64,000 bases of DNA from Duganella fentianensis (GTDB taxonomy: Bacteria; Pseudomonadota; Gammaproteobacteria; Burkholderiales; Burkholderiaceae_D): contig NZ_WWCL01000004.1 of assembly GCF_009857835.1 (NCBI RefSeq), positions 124,001 to 188,000 of the forward strand, given 5' to 3'. The translations under genes were made by a program, and so were the position numbers. Shown here piece by piece: positions 27,235 to 35,951 of this stretch (position 1 is its first letter; each line of letters begins with the position of its first letter). Below the pieces are notes generated by a model. The model made no database searches, was not told the origin of the DNA, and saw only the letters and a program-made list of their open reading frames with translations.

Positions 27235-27720
27235 TTATTCTGCGAGCAGGGTTTCGATATCGGCGATCAGCTGTTCCGGTGTGGTGCTGGGCGCATAGCG
27301 CTTGTAGACACGGCCATCCTTACGCACGAGGAATTTGGTGAAGTTCCATTTGATGGTCTGCGTGCCGAGGATGCCGGGGGCATCCTTCTTGAGCCGCTGG
27401 AACAGCGGGTGGGCCTGATCGCCGTTGACGTCGATCTTGGCAAACAGGGGAAAGCTGACGCCGTAATTTTTTTCGCAGAAGGCGCCGATCTCGTCGGCCT
27501 GTCCCGGCTCCTGCTGGCCGAACTGGTTGCAGGGGAAACCGAGCACCGTCACGCCGCGCTCCTTGAATTGCTGGTAGACCGCTTCCAGCCCTTTGTACTG
27601 GGGCGTAAAGCCGCACTGGCTGGCGGTGTTGACGATCAGCAGAACCTGACCGCGGTATTGCTCCAGACTGGCCGGGGTGCCGGCCAGCGTATCGGCACTG
27701 TAGTCGAAAATAGTATTCAT
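27235..27720 (-). CDS. Glutathione peroxidase (Cys type)
   Basis: 161 aa, a thioredoxin-fold peroxidase reducing H2O2 or lipid hydroperoxides. The active-site motif NTASQCGFTPQYKGLE has Cys in place of selenocysteine. The family motifs LGFPCNQFGQQEPG and KWNFTKFLV are present, including the Gln and Trp of the catalytic set. Bacterial members often use thioredoxin rather than glutathione. The ATG overlaps the pilU stop (TGATG), so the gene is translationally coupled to pilU, an unusual partnership. Resembles btuE/gpo. Confidence 0.94.
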   Translation of the reverse strand: MNTIFDYSADTLAGTPASLEQYRGQVLLIVNTASQCGFTPQYKGLEAVYQQFKERGVTVLGFPCNQFGQQEPGQADEIGAFCEKNYGVSFPLFAKIDVNGDQAHPLFQRLKKDAPGILGTQTIKWNFTKFLVRKDGRVYKRYAPSTTPEQLIADIETLLAE

Positions 27721-28856
27721 CAGATGATGCCCAGATGTTCGGTACCTGCGCTCAGGTCACGGTTACGTGCGGTTTTACTTTCCAGTTTGATGGCGAGGCG
27801 CAGATCGTTGACGGAATCGGCATTGCGCAGCGCATCTTCGTAGCTGATCAGTTCCGCTTCGTGCAGATCGAATAGCGACTGGTCGAAAGTCTGCATGCCC
27901 AGCTCGCGCGATTTTTTCATCAGCTCCTTGATGTCGTGGATCTGGCCTTTGAAGATCAGGTCCGAAATCAGCGGAGAATTGAGCAGGATTTCGATGGCTA
28001 CTACGCGGCCCGCGCCTTCCTTGCGCGGAATCAGGCGCTGCGACACCATGCCTTTCAGGTTCAGTGACAGGTCCATCAGCAGCTGCTGGCGGCGTTCTTC
28101 GGGGAAGAAGTTGATGATGCGGTCCAGCGCCTGATTGGCACTGTTGGCGTGCAGCGTGGCCAGACACAGGTGGCCCGTTTCGGCAAAGGCGATGGCGTGG
28201 TCCATGGTTTCGCGGTCGCGGATTTCGCCGATCTGGATCACGTCCGGCGCCTGCCGCAGCGAATTTTTCAGCGCCACTTCCCAGTCTTCCGTATCGACGC
28301 CCACCTCGCGCTGGGTGACGATGCAGTTGCGGTGCGGGTGCACGTATTCGACCGGATCTTCGATGGTGATGATGTGGCCGTAGCTGTTTTCATTGCGGTG
28401 GCCCACCATGGCCGCCAGCGTGGTCGATTTGCCGGAACCGGTGGCGCCCACCATGATGACCAGACCGCGCTTGGCCATCACGATATCTTTCAGCACAGGC
28501 GGCAGGCCCAGGCTTTCCAGCTGCGGGATTTCCGTGTTAATCGTACGCAGCACCATGGCCACGGAACCCATCTGCACCAGAGCGGAAACGCGGAAGCGCC
28601 CCAGATCGCCGGGGCTGATGGCGAAGTTGGCTTCCTTGGTCAGCTCGAACGTCGCGGCCTGCTTGTCGTTCATGATGGAGCGGGCCAGATCAGTGGTGTG
28701 GGCGGCCGTCAGCGCCTGCGCCGAGACGGGCGTGAGCTTGCCGTCGATCTTGATGGCAGGCGGGAAGCCGGCCGTGATGAACAGGTCCGAACCCTTTTTG
28801 CTGGTCATCAGGCGCAACAGGTCGAACATGAATTTGGAGGCCTGATCGCGTTCCAT
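27720..28856 (-). CDS. pilU: Type IV pilus retraction ATPase PilU
   Basis: 378 aa. A hexameric secretion-type ATPase that supports pilus retraction together with PilT. Walker A GATGSGKST, the Asp-box region ITIEDPVEYVHPHRN, Walker B IQIGEIRDRETM and the His-box GHLCLATLHANSANQALDRI are all present. The start MERDQASKFMFDLLRLMTSKKGSDLFITAGFPP is PilU-like. It sits 26 nt downstream of pilT and overlaps gpx by one base, in one leftward operon. Confidence 0.93.
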   Translation of the reverse strand: MERDQASKFMFDLLRLMTSKKGSDLFITAGFPPAIKIDGKLTPVSAQALTAAHTTDLARSIMNDKQAATFELTKEANFAISPGDLGRFRVSALVQMGSVAMVLRTINTEIPQLESLGLPPVLKDIVMAKRGLVIMVGATGSGKSTTLAAMVGHRNENSYGHIITIEDPVEYVHPHRNCIVTQREVGVDTEDWEVALKNSLRQAPDVIQIGEIRDRETMDHAIAFAETGHLCLATLHANSANQALDRIINFFPEERRQQLLMDLSLNLKGMVSQRLIPRKEGAGRVVAIEILLNSPLISDLIFKGQIHDIKELMKKSRELGMQTFDQSLFDLHEAELISYEDALRNADSVNDLRLAIKLESKTARNRDLSAGTEHLGII

Positions 28857-28882
28857 GGTGCGTCCTGTCCTTGAGTATGGGA

Positions 28883-29926
28883 TTAACCGGGGAAGTTATC
28901 GGGCGACTTGGCTGCGCTACGTGCCGCCGCTGCGCTGATCACATTACGCCGCACCAGATCGCTGAGGTTCTGGTCCAGCGTCTGCATGCCCACATTGCTG
29001 CCGGTCTGGATGGCCGAATACATCTGCGCTACCTTGGCTTCGCGGATCAGGTTACGGATGGCCGGCGTGGCCACCATGATCTCGTGTGCGGCCACGCGGC
29101 CACTGCCATCCTTGGTTTTCAGCAGGGTCTGGGAAATCACTGCCTGCAGCGATTCCGACAGCATGGCACGGACCATTTCTTTTTCGTCGGCCGGGAACAC
29201 GTCGACGATACGGTCGATAGTCTTGGCGGCCGATGAGGTGTGCAGGGTGCCGAATACGAGGTGGCCCGTCTCGGCAGCCGACAGGGCCAGACGGATGGTT
29301 TCCAGATCGCGCATCTCGCCGATCAGAATGGCATCGGGGTCTTCGCGCAGCGCCGAGCGTAGCGCGTTATTGAACGACAGCGTGTGCGGTCCCACTTCGC
29401 GCTGATTGATCAGGCATTTTTTCGATTCGTGCACGAATTCGATAGGGTCTTCGATGGTCAGAATATGGCCATACTCGTTTTCGTTGAGATGGTTGACCAT
29501 GGCGGCCAGCGTGGTGGATTTACCGGAACCGGTCGGTCCCGTTACCAGCACCAGACCGCGCGGCTTGAGCGAGAAGTCGGCGAAGATCTTGGGCGCGTTG
29601 AGTTCTTCCAGCGTCAGGATCTTGGACGGGATGGTACGCAGCACGGCAGAAGCGCCGCGCTCCTGATTGTAGGCATTCACCCGGAAACGGGCCAGACCGG
29701 GAATCGAGAAGGAGAAATCGCACTCCAGCATTTCCTCGTAAGCCTTGCGCTGGGCATCGTTCATGATGTCATAGATCATGCTGTGCACGTCTTTGTGCTC
29801 GAGCGGCGGCAGATTGATGCGGCGCACGTCGCCGTGCACCCGTATCATGGGCGGCAAACCGGCGGAAAGGTGCAGGTCCGAGGCCTTGTTCTTGACGGAG
29901 AATGCGAGTAGCTCGGTGATGTCCAT
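28883..29926 (-). CDS. pilT: Type IV pilus retraction ATPase PilT
   Basis: 347 aa, the main twitching-motility motor that depolymerises pilin. Motifs: MDITELLAFSVKNKASDLHLSAG start, Walker A GPTGSGKST, LTIEDPIEFVHESKK, Walker B LIGEMRDLETI, GTLHTSSAAKTIDRI, and the PilT-specific C-terminal AIRNLIREAKVAQMYSAIQ with GMQTLDQNL. ATG 29926 is preceded by AGGA. It is first in the pilT-pilU-gpx-GGDEF/EAL run and is divergent from yggS. Confidence 0.96.
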   Translation of the reverse strand: MDITELLAFSVKNKASDLHLSAGLPPMIRVHGDVRRINLPPLEHKDVHSMIYDIMNDAQRKAYEEMLECDFSFSIPGLARFRVNAYNQERGASAVLRTIPSKILTLEELNAPKIFADFSLKPRGLVLVTGPTGSGKSTTLAAMVNHLNENEYGHILTIEDPIEFVHESKKCLINQREVGPHTLSFNNALRSALREDPDAILIGEMRDLETIRLALSAAETGHLVFGTLHTSSAAKTIDRIVDVFPADEKEMVRAMLSESLQAVISQTLLKTKDGSGRVAAHEIMVATPAIRNLIREAKVAQMYSAIQTGSNVGMQTLDQNLSDLVRRNVISAAAARSAAKSPDNFPG

Positions 29927-29999
29927 TTATAATTCCTGTGCCTGACATGGTGGAGCGTCTTCATGACGCTTGCCGGTTTACAACCTTTATCTACTGATT

Positions 30000-30704
30000 A
30001 TGTCTCTGATTCCCCAGAACTTGCAAGCGATCGCCACCACAATTGTTGCCGCAGCACAAGAATCCGGTCGACCTGCCGAATCCGTGCAACTACTGGCCGT
30101 GTCCAAGACCTTTGGTGCCGATGCCGTGCTGGAAGCGGTGGCAGCCGGGCAGCGCGCGTTTGGCGAGAATTATCTGCAGGAAGGGGTGGACAAGATCAAG
30201 GCTGTGCAGGATGCCGGCGCGCCCAAACTGGAATGGCATTTCATCGGCCCCATCCAGAGCAACAAGACGCGGCCTATCGCCGAGCATTTCGACTGGGTGC
30301 ACACGGTGGAGCGCGAAAAAATCGCCCAGCGCCTGTCCGAGCAGCGCCCGGCCGGGCTGGCACCGCTGCAGATCTGTTTGCAGGTAAATATCAGCGGGGA
30401 GGCCAGCAAAAGCGGCGTGACCCCGCAAGAACTTTCAGCGCTGGCCCACAAGGTTGCCGCGCTACCCAATCTGACCTTGCGTGGCCTGATGGCGATCCCT
30501 GAGCCGGTCGAGGACTATGCCCAGCAGCGTGCGGCGTTTGCCGCGCTGCGGGCGCTGTACCAGCAGTTGCGCGCCGAAGGACTGGCGCTCGATACCCTGT
30601 CGATGGGCATGTCGGCCGATCTGCGCGCCGCCATCGTGGAGGGTGCCACCATCGTGCGGGTAGGCAGCGCCATTTTCGGATCACGAAATTATCACAAGGC
30701 CTGA
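30000..30704 (+). CDS. YggS family pyridoxal-phosphate homeostasis protein
   Basis: 234 aa from ATG 30000 (MSLIPQNLQAIATTIVAAAQ); an upstream in-frame ATG at 29970 adds ten poorly conserved residues. A single-domain alanine-racemase-fold PLP protein (PLPBP) that buffers PLP and has no known catalytic activity. The PLP lysine is in LLAVSKTFGADAV, and IGPIQSNKTRPIAEHFDWVHTV and SMGMSADLRAAIVEGATIVRVGSAIFG are family hallmarks. It is followed two nt later by proC, a very common pairing. Confidence 0.94.
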   Translation: MSLIPQNLQAIATTIVAAAQESGRPAESVQLLAVSKTFGADAVLEAVAAGQRAFGENYLQEGVDKIKAVQDAGAPKLEWHFIGPIQSNKTRPIAEHFDWVHTVEREKIAQRLSEQRPAGLAPLQICLQVNISGEASKSGVTPQELSALAHKVAALPNLTLRGLMAIPEPVEDYAQQRAAFAALRALYQQLRAEGLALDTLSMGMSADLRAAIVEGATIVRVGSAIFGSRNYHKA

Positions 30705-30706
30705 GT

Positions 30707-31555
30707 ATGTCGAATATGACAAGTATGAAAATAGCATTTATCGGCGGCGGCAATATGGCTTCCGCCCTGATCGCGGGGCTGGCCAACAAGCTGACGGCCG
30801 GTGCGCATATCCATGTGGCCGACCCGAGCGCAGAAGCGCTGGCGCGGCTGCAGCAGCAGTTCGGTGTGACGACGGCGGAGCAGGCCGATGCCGTCGCTGC
30901 TGCCGCCGACGTCATAGTGCTGGCGGTGAAGCCGCAAGCCATGCGCGCCGTCGCGGCCCAGTTGCTGCCTTTGCTGCAGGCTGTGCCTGGCCGTCAGCCG
31001 CTGATCGTATCGATTGCGGCCGGCATCCGTGGCGCCGATCTGTCGCGCTGGCTGGGGGGCTATGGCGCCATCGTGCGCTGCATGCCGAACACGCCCGCGC
31101 TGATCGGCATGGGCATCACTGGCATGGTGGCTACGGCCGGTGTGAGCGCTGCGCAGAAGCAGGCGGCCGACCATATTCTGCGTGCCGTCGGCCCTACCGT
31201 GTGGCTCGACGATGAAGCCCAGATCGATGCGGTGACGGCGGTTTCCGGCAGTGGCCCGGCCTATGTGTTCTACTTCATCGAAGCCATGCAGCAGGCGGCG
31301 CAGGAAATGGGTCTGAGTGCCGAACAGGGCAAGCAGCTGGCCATGGCCACCTTTACGGGCGCAGCGCAACTGGCGCAACAGTCGGACGAGCCGGTAACGC
31401 TGCTGCGCGAACGCGTCACGTCCAAAGGCGGCACCACCTATGCCGCGCTGACCAGCATGGAAGCGTCCGGCGTGAAGCCGGCGATTATTCAGGCGATGAA
31501 GGCGGCCGCAGCACGCGGCAAGGAAATGGGCGACGAACTGGGCGCCGCCAGCTAG
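30707..31555 (+). CDS. proC: Pyrroline-5-carboxylate reductase
   Basis: 282 aa. It reduces pyrroline-5-carboxylate to proline using NAD(P)H. Rossmann motif KIAFIGGGNMASALIAGL, and the C-terminal signature RERVTSKGGTTYAALTSME (broken by the family Gly-Gly-Thr) are present. The ATG at 30707 adds six residues before the Rossmann strand; a second ATG, 30725, would start at MKIAFIGG and is also possible. Same operon as yggS. Confidence 0.95.
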   Translation: MSNMTSMKIAFIGGGNMASALIAGLANKLTAGAHIHVADPSAEALARLQQQFGVTTAEQADAVAAAADVIVLAVKPQAMRAVAAQLLPLLQAVPGRQPLIVSIAAGIRGADLSRWLGGYGAIVRCMPNTPALIGMGITGMVATAGVSAAQKQAADHILRAVGPTVWLDDEAQIDAVTAVSGSGPAYVFYFIEAMQQAAQEMGLSAEQGKQLAMATFTGAAQLAQQSDEPVTLLRERVTSKGGTTYAALTSMEASGVKPAIIQAMKAAAARGKEMGDELGAAS

Positions 31556-31556
31556 G

Positions 31557-31609
31557 AAAAATCCCGTGTGCCGCCGCGCGGCAGCGCAGCCGGGCGGCGC
31601 GGCACACGG
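31557..31609 (-). terminator. Intrinsic terminator for the diheme cytochrome/beta-helix operon
   Basis: CCGTGTGCCGC (31564-31574) pairs perfectly with 31599-31609, with more GC pairing inside. On the minus strand it is followed by GGATTTTT (plus-strand AAAAA at 31557-31561). It sits immediately after the convergent proC stop. Confidence 0.75.
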
Positions 31610-31617
31610 CCTTAGGC

Positions 31618-32790
31618 TCAGGGCCGGTCGCAGCCCTGTTTCATGGCAGCGATCCACTCCTTGATCAGCGCCACGCCTTCGCGGTGCACCGAGCCGCGCC
31701 CCAGTTCCGGCATCATCACGCCCGTCTCGGCGCTGTTCAGGCGATACACCATGATCGAATCATCCGGTTTGCCCGGATAGATGCCGAACGTATGCCCGCC
31801 CGTACCGGCGCCTGCTGCCACAGGTGGCTTGCACAGTCCCAGATGCAGATTGGCCGGCGCGCCCATATTCAGATGCAGTGCCGTGGTATTCGCTGCGCCC
31901 TTGTCGTTATGGCAGTGGGCGCAGTTGATGTCGAGGTAGGCGCGCGCACGCGCATCGAGCGGCTGGCCGCTGTCGCGCCAGTTGGCGTTGCGCGGCACAG
32001 TCTTGGCGGGATCTTGCGGCAAGCCTGTCAGGTAGCCCATCCTGGCCAGATAGCTGAGCTGGTTACTGCTCACACCATCGTAGCTATAGTCGCGGTTCAT
32101 ATGGCGCGCTTTCGGGCCTATGGGCTGGAACTGGCGCGATTTGATGTCGGCCACGTGGCAGGCCGCGCACTGGTTCACATTCGGCACCACATAGGTCAGC
32201 GGCTTGCGGGTCTGATCTTCGTGCAGCACTTCGACGGGGATCTGCTCGCCCGTGCGCGCCAGCACGGCATCAGTCTGATCGGCATTCCACACATAGGGCA
32301 GGGCAATCCAGCCATCGGCGCGGCGTACCAGCAAGCGGGTTTCCACCAGCCGCACATTGGCCAGGTCTAAGCGGTCGCCGCCATTGCGGCTGCTATCGTA
32401 AGTGGCCAGTACGGCTTTGCCGCCGCCCGCTTCTTTCGGATAGTAGAAGGTCTTGCTGATGATGGTGCCGACCGGGAAGTTGAACGTGTTCTCGGCGTCA
32501 TAGGTCGCGCTCACGCCTTTCGGCATCCAGATGGTGCGCAGCTTCTGGGCGTAGTCGGTGAACAGCGGAGTGTTCAGATCGTAAGGCACTACGCCAGCGT
32601 TCAGATTCAGCCGGCCGCTATTGACGGCCATCAGGTGCCAGTCACTGAGCTTGGCCGGATTGCCCTCGGTGATGAAGCTCACTTCAGGCTGGCTGCGCGT
32701 GCAGCCGCTCAACACCAGCGCAGCAGCAGCAGCGGCCATGCCCAACAGCGCCGTGGCAACGGCGCCCTGTTTCCACCGCCACCGCATCAC
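31618..32790 (-). CDS. SO2930 family diheme c-type cytochrome (lipoprotein)
   Basis: 390 aa. Lipobox LVLSGC (Cys about 30) predicts a lipoprotein. There are two CxxCH heme sites, CAACH and CAHCH, separated by about 90 residues, as in the SO2930 family of conserved hypothetical diheme cytochromes. The region between lipobox and first heme (DWHLMAVNSGRLNLNAGVVPYDLNTPLFTDYAQK, in part) is the family's own N-terminal domain of unknown function. The start overlaps the stop of the beta-helix gene (ATGA, 32790-32787), so the two are co-translated. Presumably an electron-transfer or redox partner at the cell envelope; substrate unknown. Confidence 0.88.
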   Translation of the reverse strand: MMRWRWKQGAVATALLGMAAAAAALVLSGCTRSQPEVSFITEGNPAKLSDWHLMAVNSGRLNLNAGVVPYDLNTPLFTDYAQKLRTIWMPKGVSATYDAENTFNFPVGTIISKTFYYPKEAGGGKAVLATYDSSRNGGDRLDLANVRLVETRLLVRRADGWIALPYVWNADQTDAVLARTGEQIPVEVLHEDQTRKPLTYVVPNVNQCAACHVADIKSRQFQPIGPKARHMNRDYSYDGVSSNQLSYLARMGYLTGLPQDPAKTVPRNANWRDSGQPLDARARAYLDINCAHCHNDKGAANTTALHLNMGAPANLHLGLCKPPVAAGAGTGGHTFGIYPGKPDDSIMVYRLNSAETGVMMPELGRGSVHREGVALIKEWIAAMKQGCDRP

Positions 32791-34046
32791 GATTGTGCCG
32801 CCAGCTGGGTAATCGAGACGGCCGGCAGTTTGGCCAGTTCGCAGCGGAACGGTGCACTATCCTTGCTCGGGTTTTTGTATTTGTTGGGGCCATCGGCGTT
32901 GAGCACTTCCGCATCGTTCTGTATGCAGATGCGCTGCTCGGCCGGTAGCTGGCCTTTGACCAGCAGCTTGGTATCCACATAGCCATCCCACAGCACATCT
33001 GGCATATGGCCGCTCAGGCCATACATGGCGATCTTCAGGGCCTTCAGGTCCAGCCCGTCAGGCGAATCGCCGCCGCCTTTGAAGCGGTTGCCGTAGACGT
33101 AGATGGCTTTCGGATACGGGTCGTAATTGCTGGCCACGCCCTTTTCCGTGAAGTAGCCGGTCGAGTGGTAGCTGGAAATGATCACGTTGGCCGTCTGGTT
33201 GTCCGTCACGTCGTTATCGAAAATCTCCACTTTGGAATTGGAGTTGATGACGATGCCGGAACCGGCCGGCACGCTGGCCACAGCCGTACCGCGGGCCGCG
33301 AAGTTGCCCAGATTATTCTTGTCCACCTTGTTCTTGAACACGCGCGTGCTATGGCCGGGCTGCGACAGGTTGGGCATGTTGAACACCAGGATGCCACCCG
33401 TGTTATTGGTGGCCACGTTGTCGTACACGTCAGCATTTACGGTGTTTTCGATTTCGATGCCGGCCACATTTTGCTCGGCGCGCGAACGGCGTACCACTAC
33501 GCCGTTCGACTGGCCCACATAGATGCCGGCGTCCGATGCGGCGATGGCCACGCAGTCTTCGATCAGCACATTGCGCGTCTTGACGGGGTAGATGCCGTAC
33601 GCGCCGTTGGTGACTTTGGAGCCGCCCGTCCACTGCACTTTGACTTTGCGGATGGTGATGTTGTCGCCGTCATTGATTTTCAGGCCATCGCCTTTGGAGT
33701 CTTCGATGGTCAGGCCTTCGATGGTGAAGTTGCTGGCGTACACCAGCATGCCTTCGGGACCGGCTACCTGATCCTTGAACGAGAGTATGGTCTTGTCCAT
33801 GCCTGCGCCCCGTATGGTGACGCCGTTGGCGCGCAAGGTCAGGCCGCTGGTCAGGTGGTAACTGCCGGCCGGAATGTCGATCACGCTGCCGGGCTTGGCA
33901 TCGAGCAGCTGTTCCTGCAATTTCTTCTGGAACGCCGCATCGGCGCTGACCTTGTCGGCGCTCGGTGGCGCTTCGGATTTGCTGCAAGCGACCAGCGCTG
34001 CACTGACGGCGCCACAGATGGCGAGTGCGCGTAAAGCCTTAACCAT
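32787..34046 (-). CDS. Parallel beta-helix domain lipoprotein paired with the diheme cytochrome
   Basis: 419 aa from ATG 34046, preceded by AGGGGATG; an open frame further upstream is not conserved in style. Lipobox LVAC gives a lipid-anchored protein. The body is a right-handed parallel beta-helix with repeated short strands such as NFTIEGLTIEDSKGDG, NITIRKVKVQW, NVLIEDCVAIAASDAGIYVGQS and VVVRRSRAEQNVAGIEIEN, the PbH1 repeat type found in polysaccharide lyases and NosD. This family is regularly encoded next to SO2930-type diheme cytochromes. No catalytic residues are identifiable. It may be a carbohydrate-binding or metal-handling scaffold. Confidence 0.85.
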   Translation of the reverse strand: MVKALRALAICGAVSAALVACSKSEAPPSADKVSADAAFQKKLQEQLLDAKPGSVIDIPAGSYHLTSGLTLRANGVTIRGAGMDKTILSFKDQVAGPEGMLVYASNFTIEGLTIEDSKGDGLKINDGDNITIRKVKVQWTGGSKVTNGAYGIYPVKTRNVLIEDCVAIAASDAGIYVGQSNGVVVRRSRAEQNVAGIEIENTVNADVYDNVATNNTGGILVFNMPNLSQPGHSTRVFKNKVDKNNLGNFAARGTAVASVPAGSGIVINSNSKVEIFDNDVTDNQTANVIISSYHSTGYFTEKGVASNYDPYPKAIYVYGNRFKGGGDSPDGLDLKALKIAMYGLSGHMPDVLWDGYVDTKLLVKGQLPAEQRICIQNDAEVLNADGPNKYKNPSKDSAPFRCELAKLPAVSITQLAAQS

Positions 34047-34195
34047 ATCATCCCCTCGTTGTTGGTTTTGTTTGATATTTAAAGCAATGCCAGCCGAGTA
34101 TAGAGCATGTCTAAGGGTCAACGTTGTATCATTTCACATCACGCTGTGGCGTGGCTACGACAGAATGAAACTAGTGTAAGACCGGGAGGGGAGAC

Positions 34196-34495
34196 ATGAC
34201 GAGCCGACGGATATTCATGCTGGGCAGTTGCGCTGCGGCGCTGGCGGCCCTGGCCACGCGTCGCGCGCTGGCCGAGGATCGCCAGCCTCTGCAGGAGGAC
34301 GAGCCGCAGGCGCGCGAGTTCAGCTATGTGAACAATGCGAGCAAAGTCGATCCGAAAAAATTCCCCGATTTCAAACCGGGAGACCGCTGCAGCAAATGCC
34401 AGATCTATGAAGACGGCCCGGACGAGATGGGTGGTTGCCCGCTGTTCCCCAAGCGTCTGGTAGCGGCGGCGGGCTGGTGCACGTCCTTCGGCTAA
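34196..34495 (+). CDS. High-potential iron-sulfur protein (HiPIP)
   Basis: 99 aa. The N-terminal SRRIFMLGSCAAALAALA is a Tat signal, so the protein is exported folded. The mature part has Cys spacing C-x2-C-x12-C-x13-C (CSKC, then GGC, then GWC), the HiPIP pattern holding one 4Fe-4S cluster. HiPIPs are periplasmic one-electron carriers between cytochrome complexes and oxidases or reaction centres. It is divergent from the beta-helix/diheme cytochrome operon (149 nt apart), which suggests they exchange electrons. GGGAGGGGAGAC precedes the ATG. Confidence 0.92.
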   Translation: MTSRRIFMLGSCAAALAALATRRALAEDRQPLQEDEPQAREFSYVNNASKVDPKKFPDFKPGDRCSKCQIYEDGPDEMGGCPLFPKRLVAAAGWCTSFG

Positions 34496-34541
34496 GGAAT
34501 ACAGGCGGGCTCTGCCCCCATCCCCGACCTGATCCCGTGCT

Positions 34542-34895
34542 TTATTTGCGGGCGATCAGCAGGCCGACGATGACGCCCAGTGCAGCACCGAGGCTGACCG
34601 ACTTCCACGGATTTTCGTGCACATAGGCACCGGCCGAGTGTGCGGCGCTGCGGCCGCGCTCCTGCAGGCTGTGCTGCAACTGCTGCAAGTCCTTGCGTGC
34701 CGTGCTCAGAGTTTCGTGAAACTGGGTCTGGGCGGCCGTGGGCGCCTTGCTGGGTTCTTTGTCCTTGTCGTCCTGCAGCCAGCCTTCGGCGGCGCCTATG
34801 GCGGTTTTCAGTTCGCTCATCAGGCGATCGCGTGCATCGCTGCTGGCGGCTTTGCTTTCGGCTATGTCTTTACCATTCTGCTGGGTATGTTCCAT
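34542..34895 (-). CDS. DUF883 (YqjD/ElaB) membrane-anchored protein
   Basis: 117 aa. A charged helical N-terminus with coiled-coil character (residues 15-90) is followed by a C-terminal helix VSLGAALGVIVGLLIARK with the family's glycine-zipper and Arg-Lys end. YqjD/ElaB in E. coli bind ribosomes and dock them at the inner membrane in stationary phase. Stands alone between HiPIP and ubiA. Confidence 0.88.
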   Translation of the reverse strand: MEHTQQNGKDIAESKAASSDARDRLMSELKTAIGAAEGWLQDDKDKEPSKAPTAAQTQFHETLSTARKDLQQLQHSLQERGRSAAHSAGAYVHENPWKSVSLGAALGVIVGLLIARK

Positions 34896-35036
34896 GCTGT
34901 CCTCACTGTAGATGGGCCTGTACCGGGCCGCGAGTTACGAATGTAGCCTGAGCACGCGGGTGCCGGCGCGCGTTTGCCTGTGTGCAAAGAGTCGTGCCAG
35001 CGCTGCTGCAGGCTGCCAGCACGGCGGGGTGTGCGG

Positions 35037-35891
35037 CTAGCGCAGCGCGTAGTCGAGCAGTACGCCGGCAAACACGGCAGCGCCTAGCCAGTTGTTGTGA
35101 CGGAAGGCGTAGAAGCAGGCGTCGCGCTCGCGCGTGCGGATCAGCGTGTAGTGGTAGGCGGCGATACCGGCCGCCACTACGATGCCGCCCAGATAGAACA
35201 GGCCCATGTTCAGCATGCTGCCGCACACTAGCAGCAGGCCCAGATGGGCCGCGTAGCACAGCATGATGGCGGCTACGTCGTACTGGCCGAAGGTGATGGC
35301 GGAAGTCTTGATGCCTATCTTCAGATCGTCGTCGCGGTCCACCATGGCATAGGCCGTGTCATAGGCCACGGCCCAGAACACATTGCCCAGCAATAGCAGC
35401 CAGGCCACGGGCGGCACACTGTTCTGGATGGCGGCAAACGCCATCGGCATGCCGAAGCCGAAGGCGATGCCCAGATAGGCTTGCGGGATGGCGAAGAAGC
35501 GTTTGAAGTAGGGGTAGCTGGCAGCGATGATCACGGCGGCCACGGACAGCTGCTTGGTCAGGGTATTCAGCGGCAGGATCAGGCAGAACGACAGGATGGC
35601 CAGCAGGCCGGCGACGGCCAGCGCTTCCTTGCCGCTGATGCGGCCACTGGTGATGGGCCGTTCGGCCGTGCGCTTGACGTATTTGTCGAAATCCTGATCG
35701 GCGTAGTCGTTGATGGCGCAGCCGGCCGAGCGCATCAGCAGGGTACCGAGCGAAAAGATCAGCACCAGTACGGGATCGGGGTGGCCGTTCGAAGCCATCC
35801 ACAGTGCGCACAGGGTAGGCCAGAGCAGCAGCAGTGTGCCTATGGGTTTATCGAGTCGGACCAGACGGTAATAGAGTGCCAGCTTGTTCAT
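35037..35891 (-). CDS. ubiA: 4-hydroxybenzoate octaprenyltransferase
   Basis: 284 aa, an integral membrane prenyltransferase attaching the polyprenyl tail to 4-hydroxybenzoate in ubiquinone synthesis. The two Asp-rich motifs are present: [19 protein letters not shown] (first, with the conserved TxxRPI region) and [20 protein letters not shown] (second). About nine helices. It is downstream of and co-directional with oxyR, as often seen in betaproteobacteria. Confidence 0.95.
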   Translation of the reverse strand: MNKLALYYRLVRLDKPIGTLLLLWPTLCALWMASNGHPDPVLVLIFSLGTLLMRSAGCAINDYADQDFDKYVKRTAERPITSGRISGKEALAVAGLLAILSFCLILPLNTLTKQLSVAAVIIAASYPYFKRFFAIPQAYLGIAFGFGMPMAFAAIQNSVPPVAWLLLLGNVFWAVAYDTAYAMVDRDDDLKIGIKTSAITFGQYDVAAIMLCYAAHLGLLLVCGSMLNMGLFYLGGIVVAAGIAAYHYTLIRTRERDACFYAFRHNNWLGAAVFAGVLLDYALR

Positions 35892-35951
35892 CGTGTGCGC
35901 TACAGGATGGGAAAGTAGCGATTATCGCAAATCCTGAGCGCTTGCGCTGCC

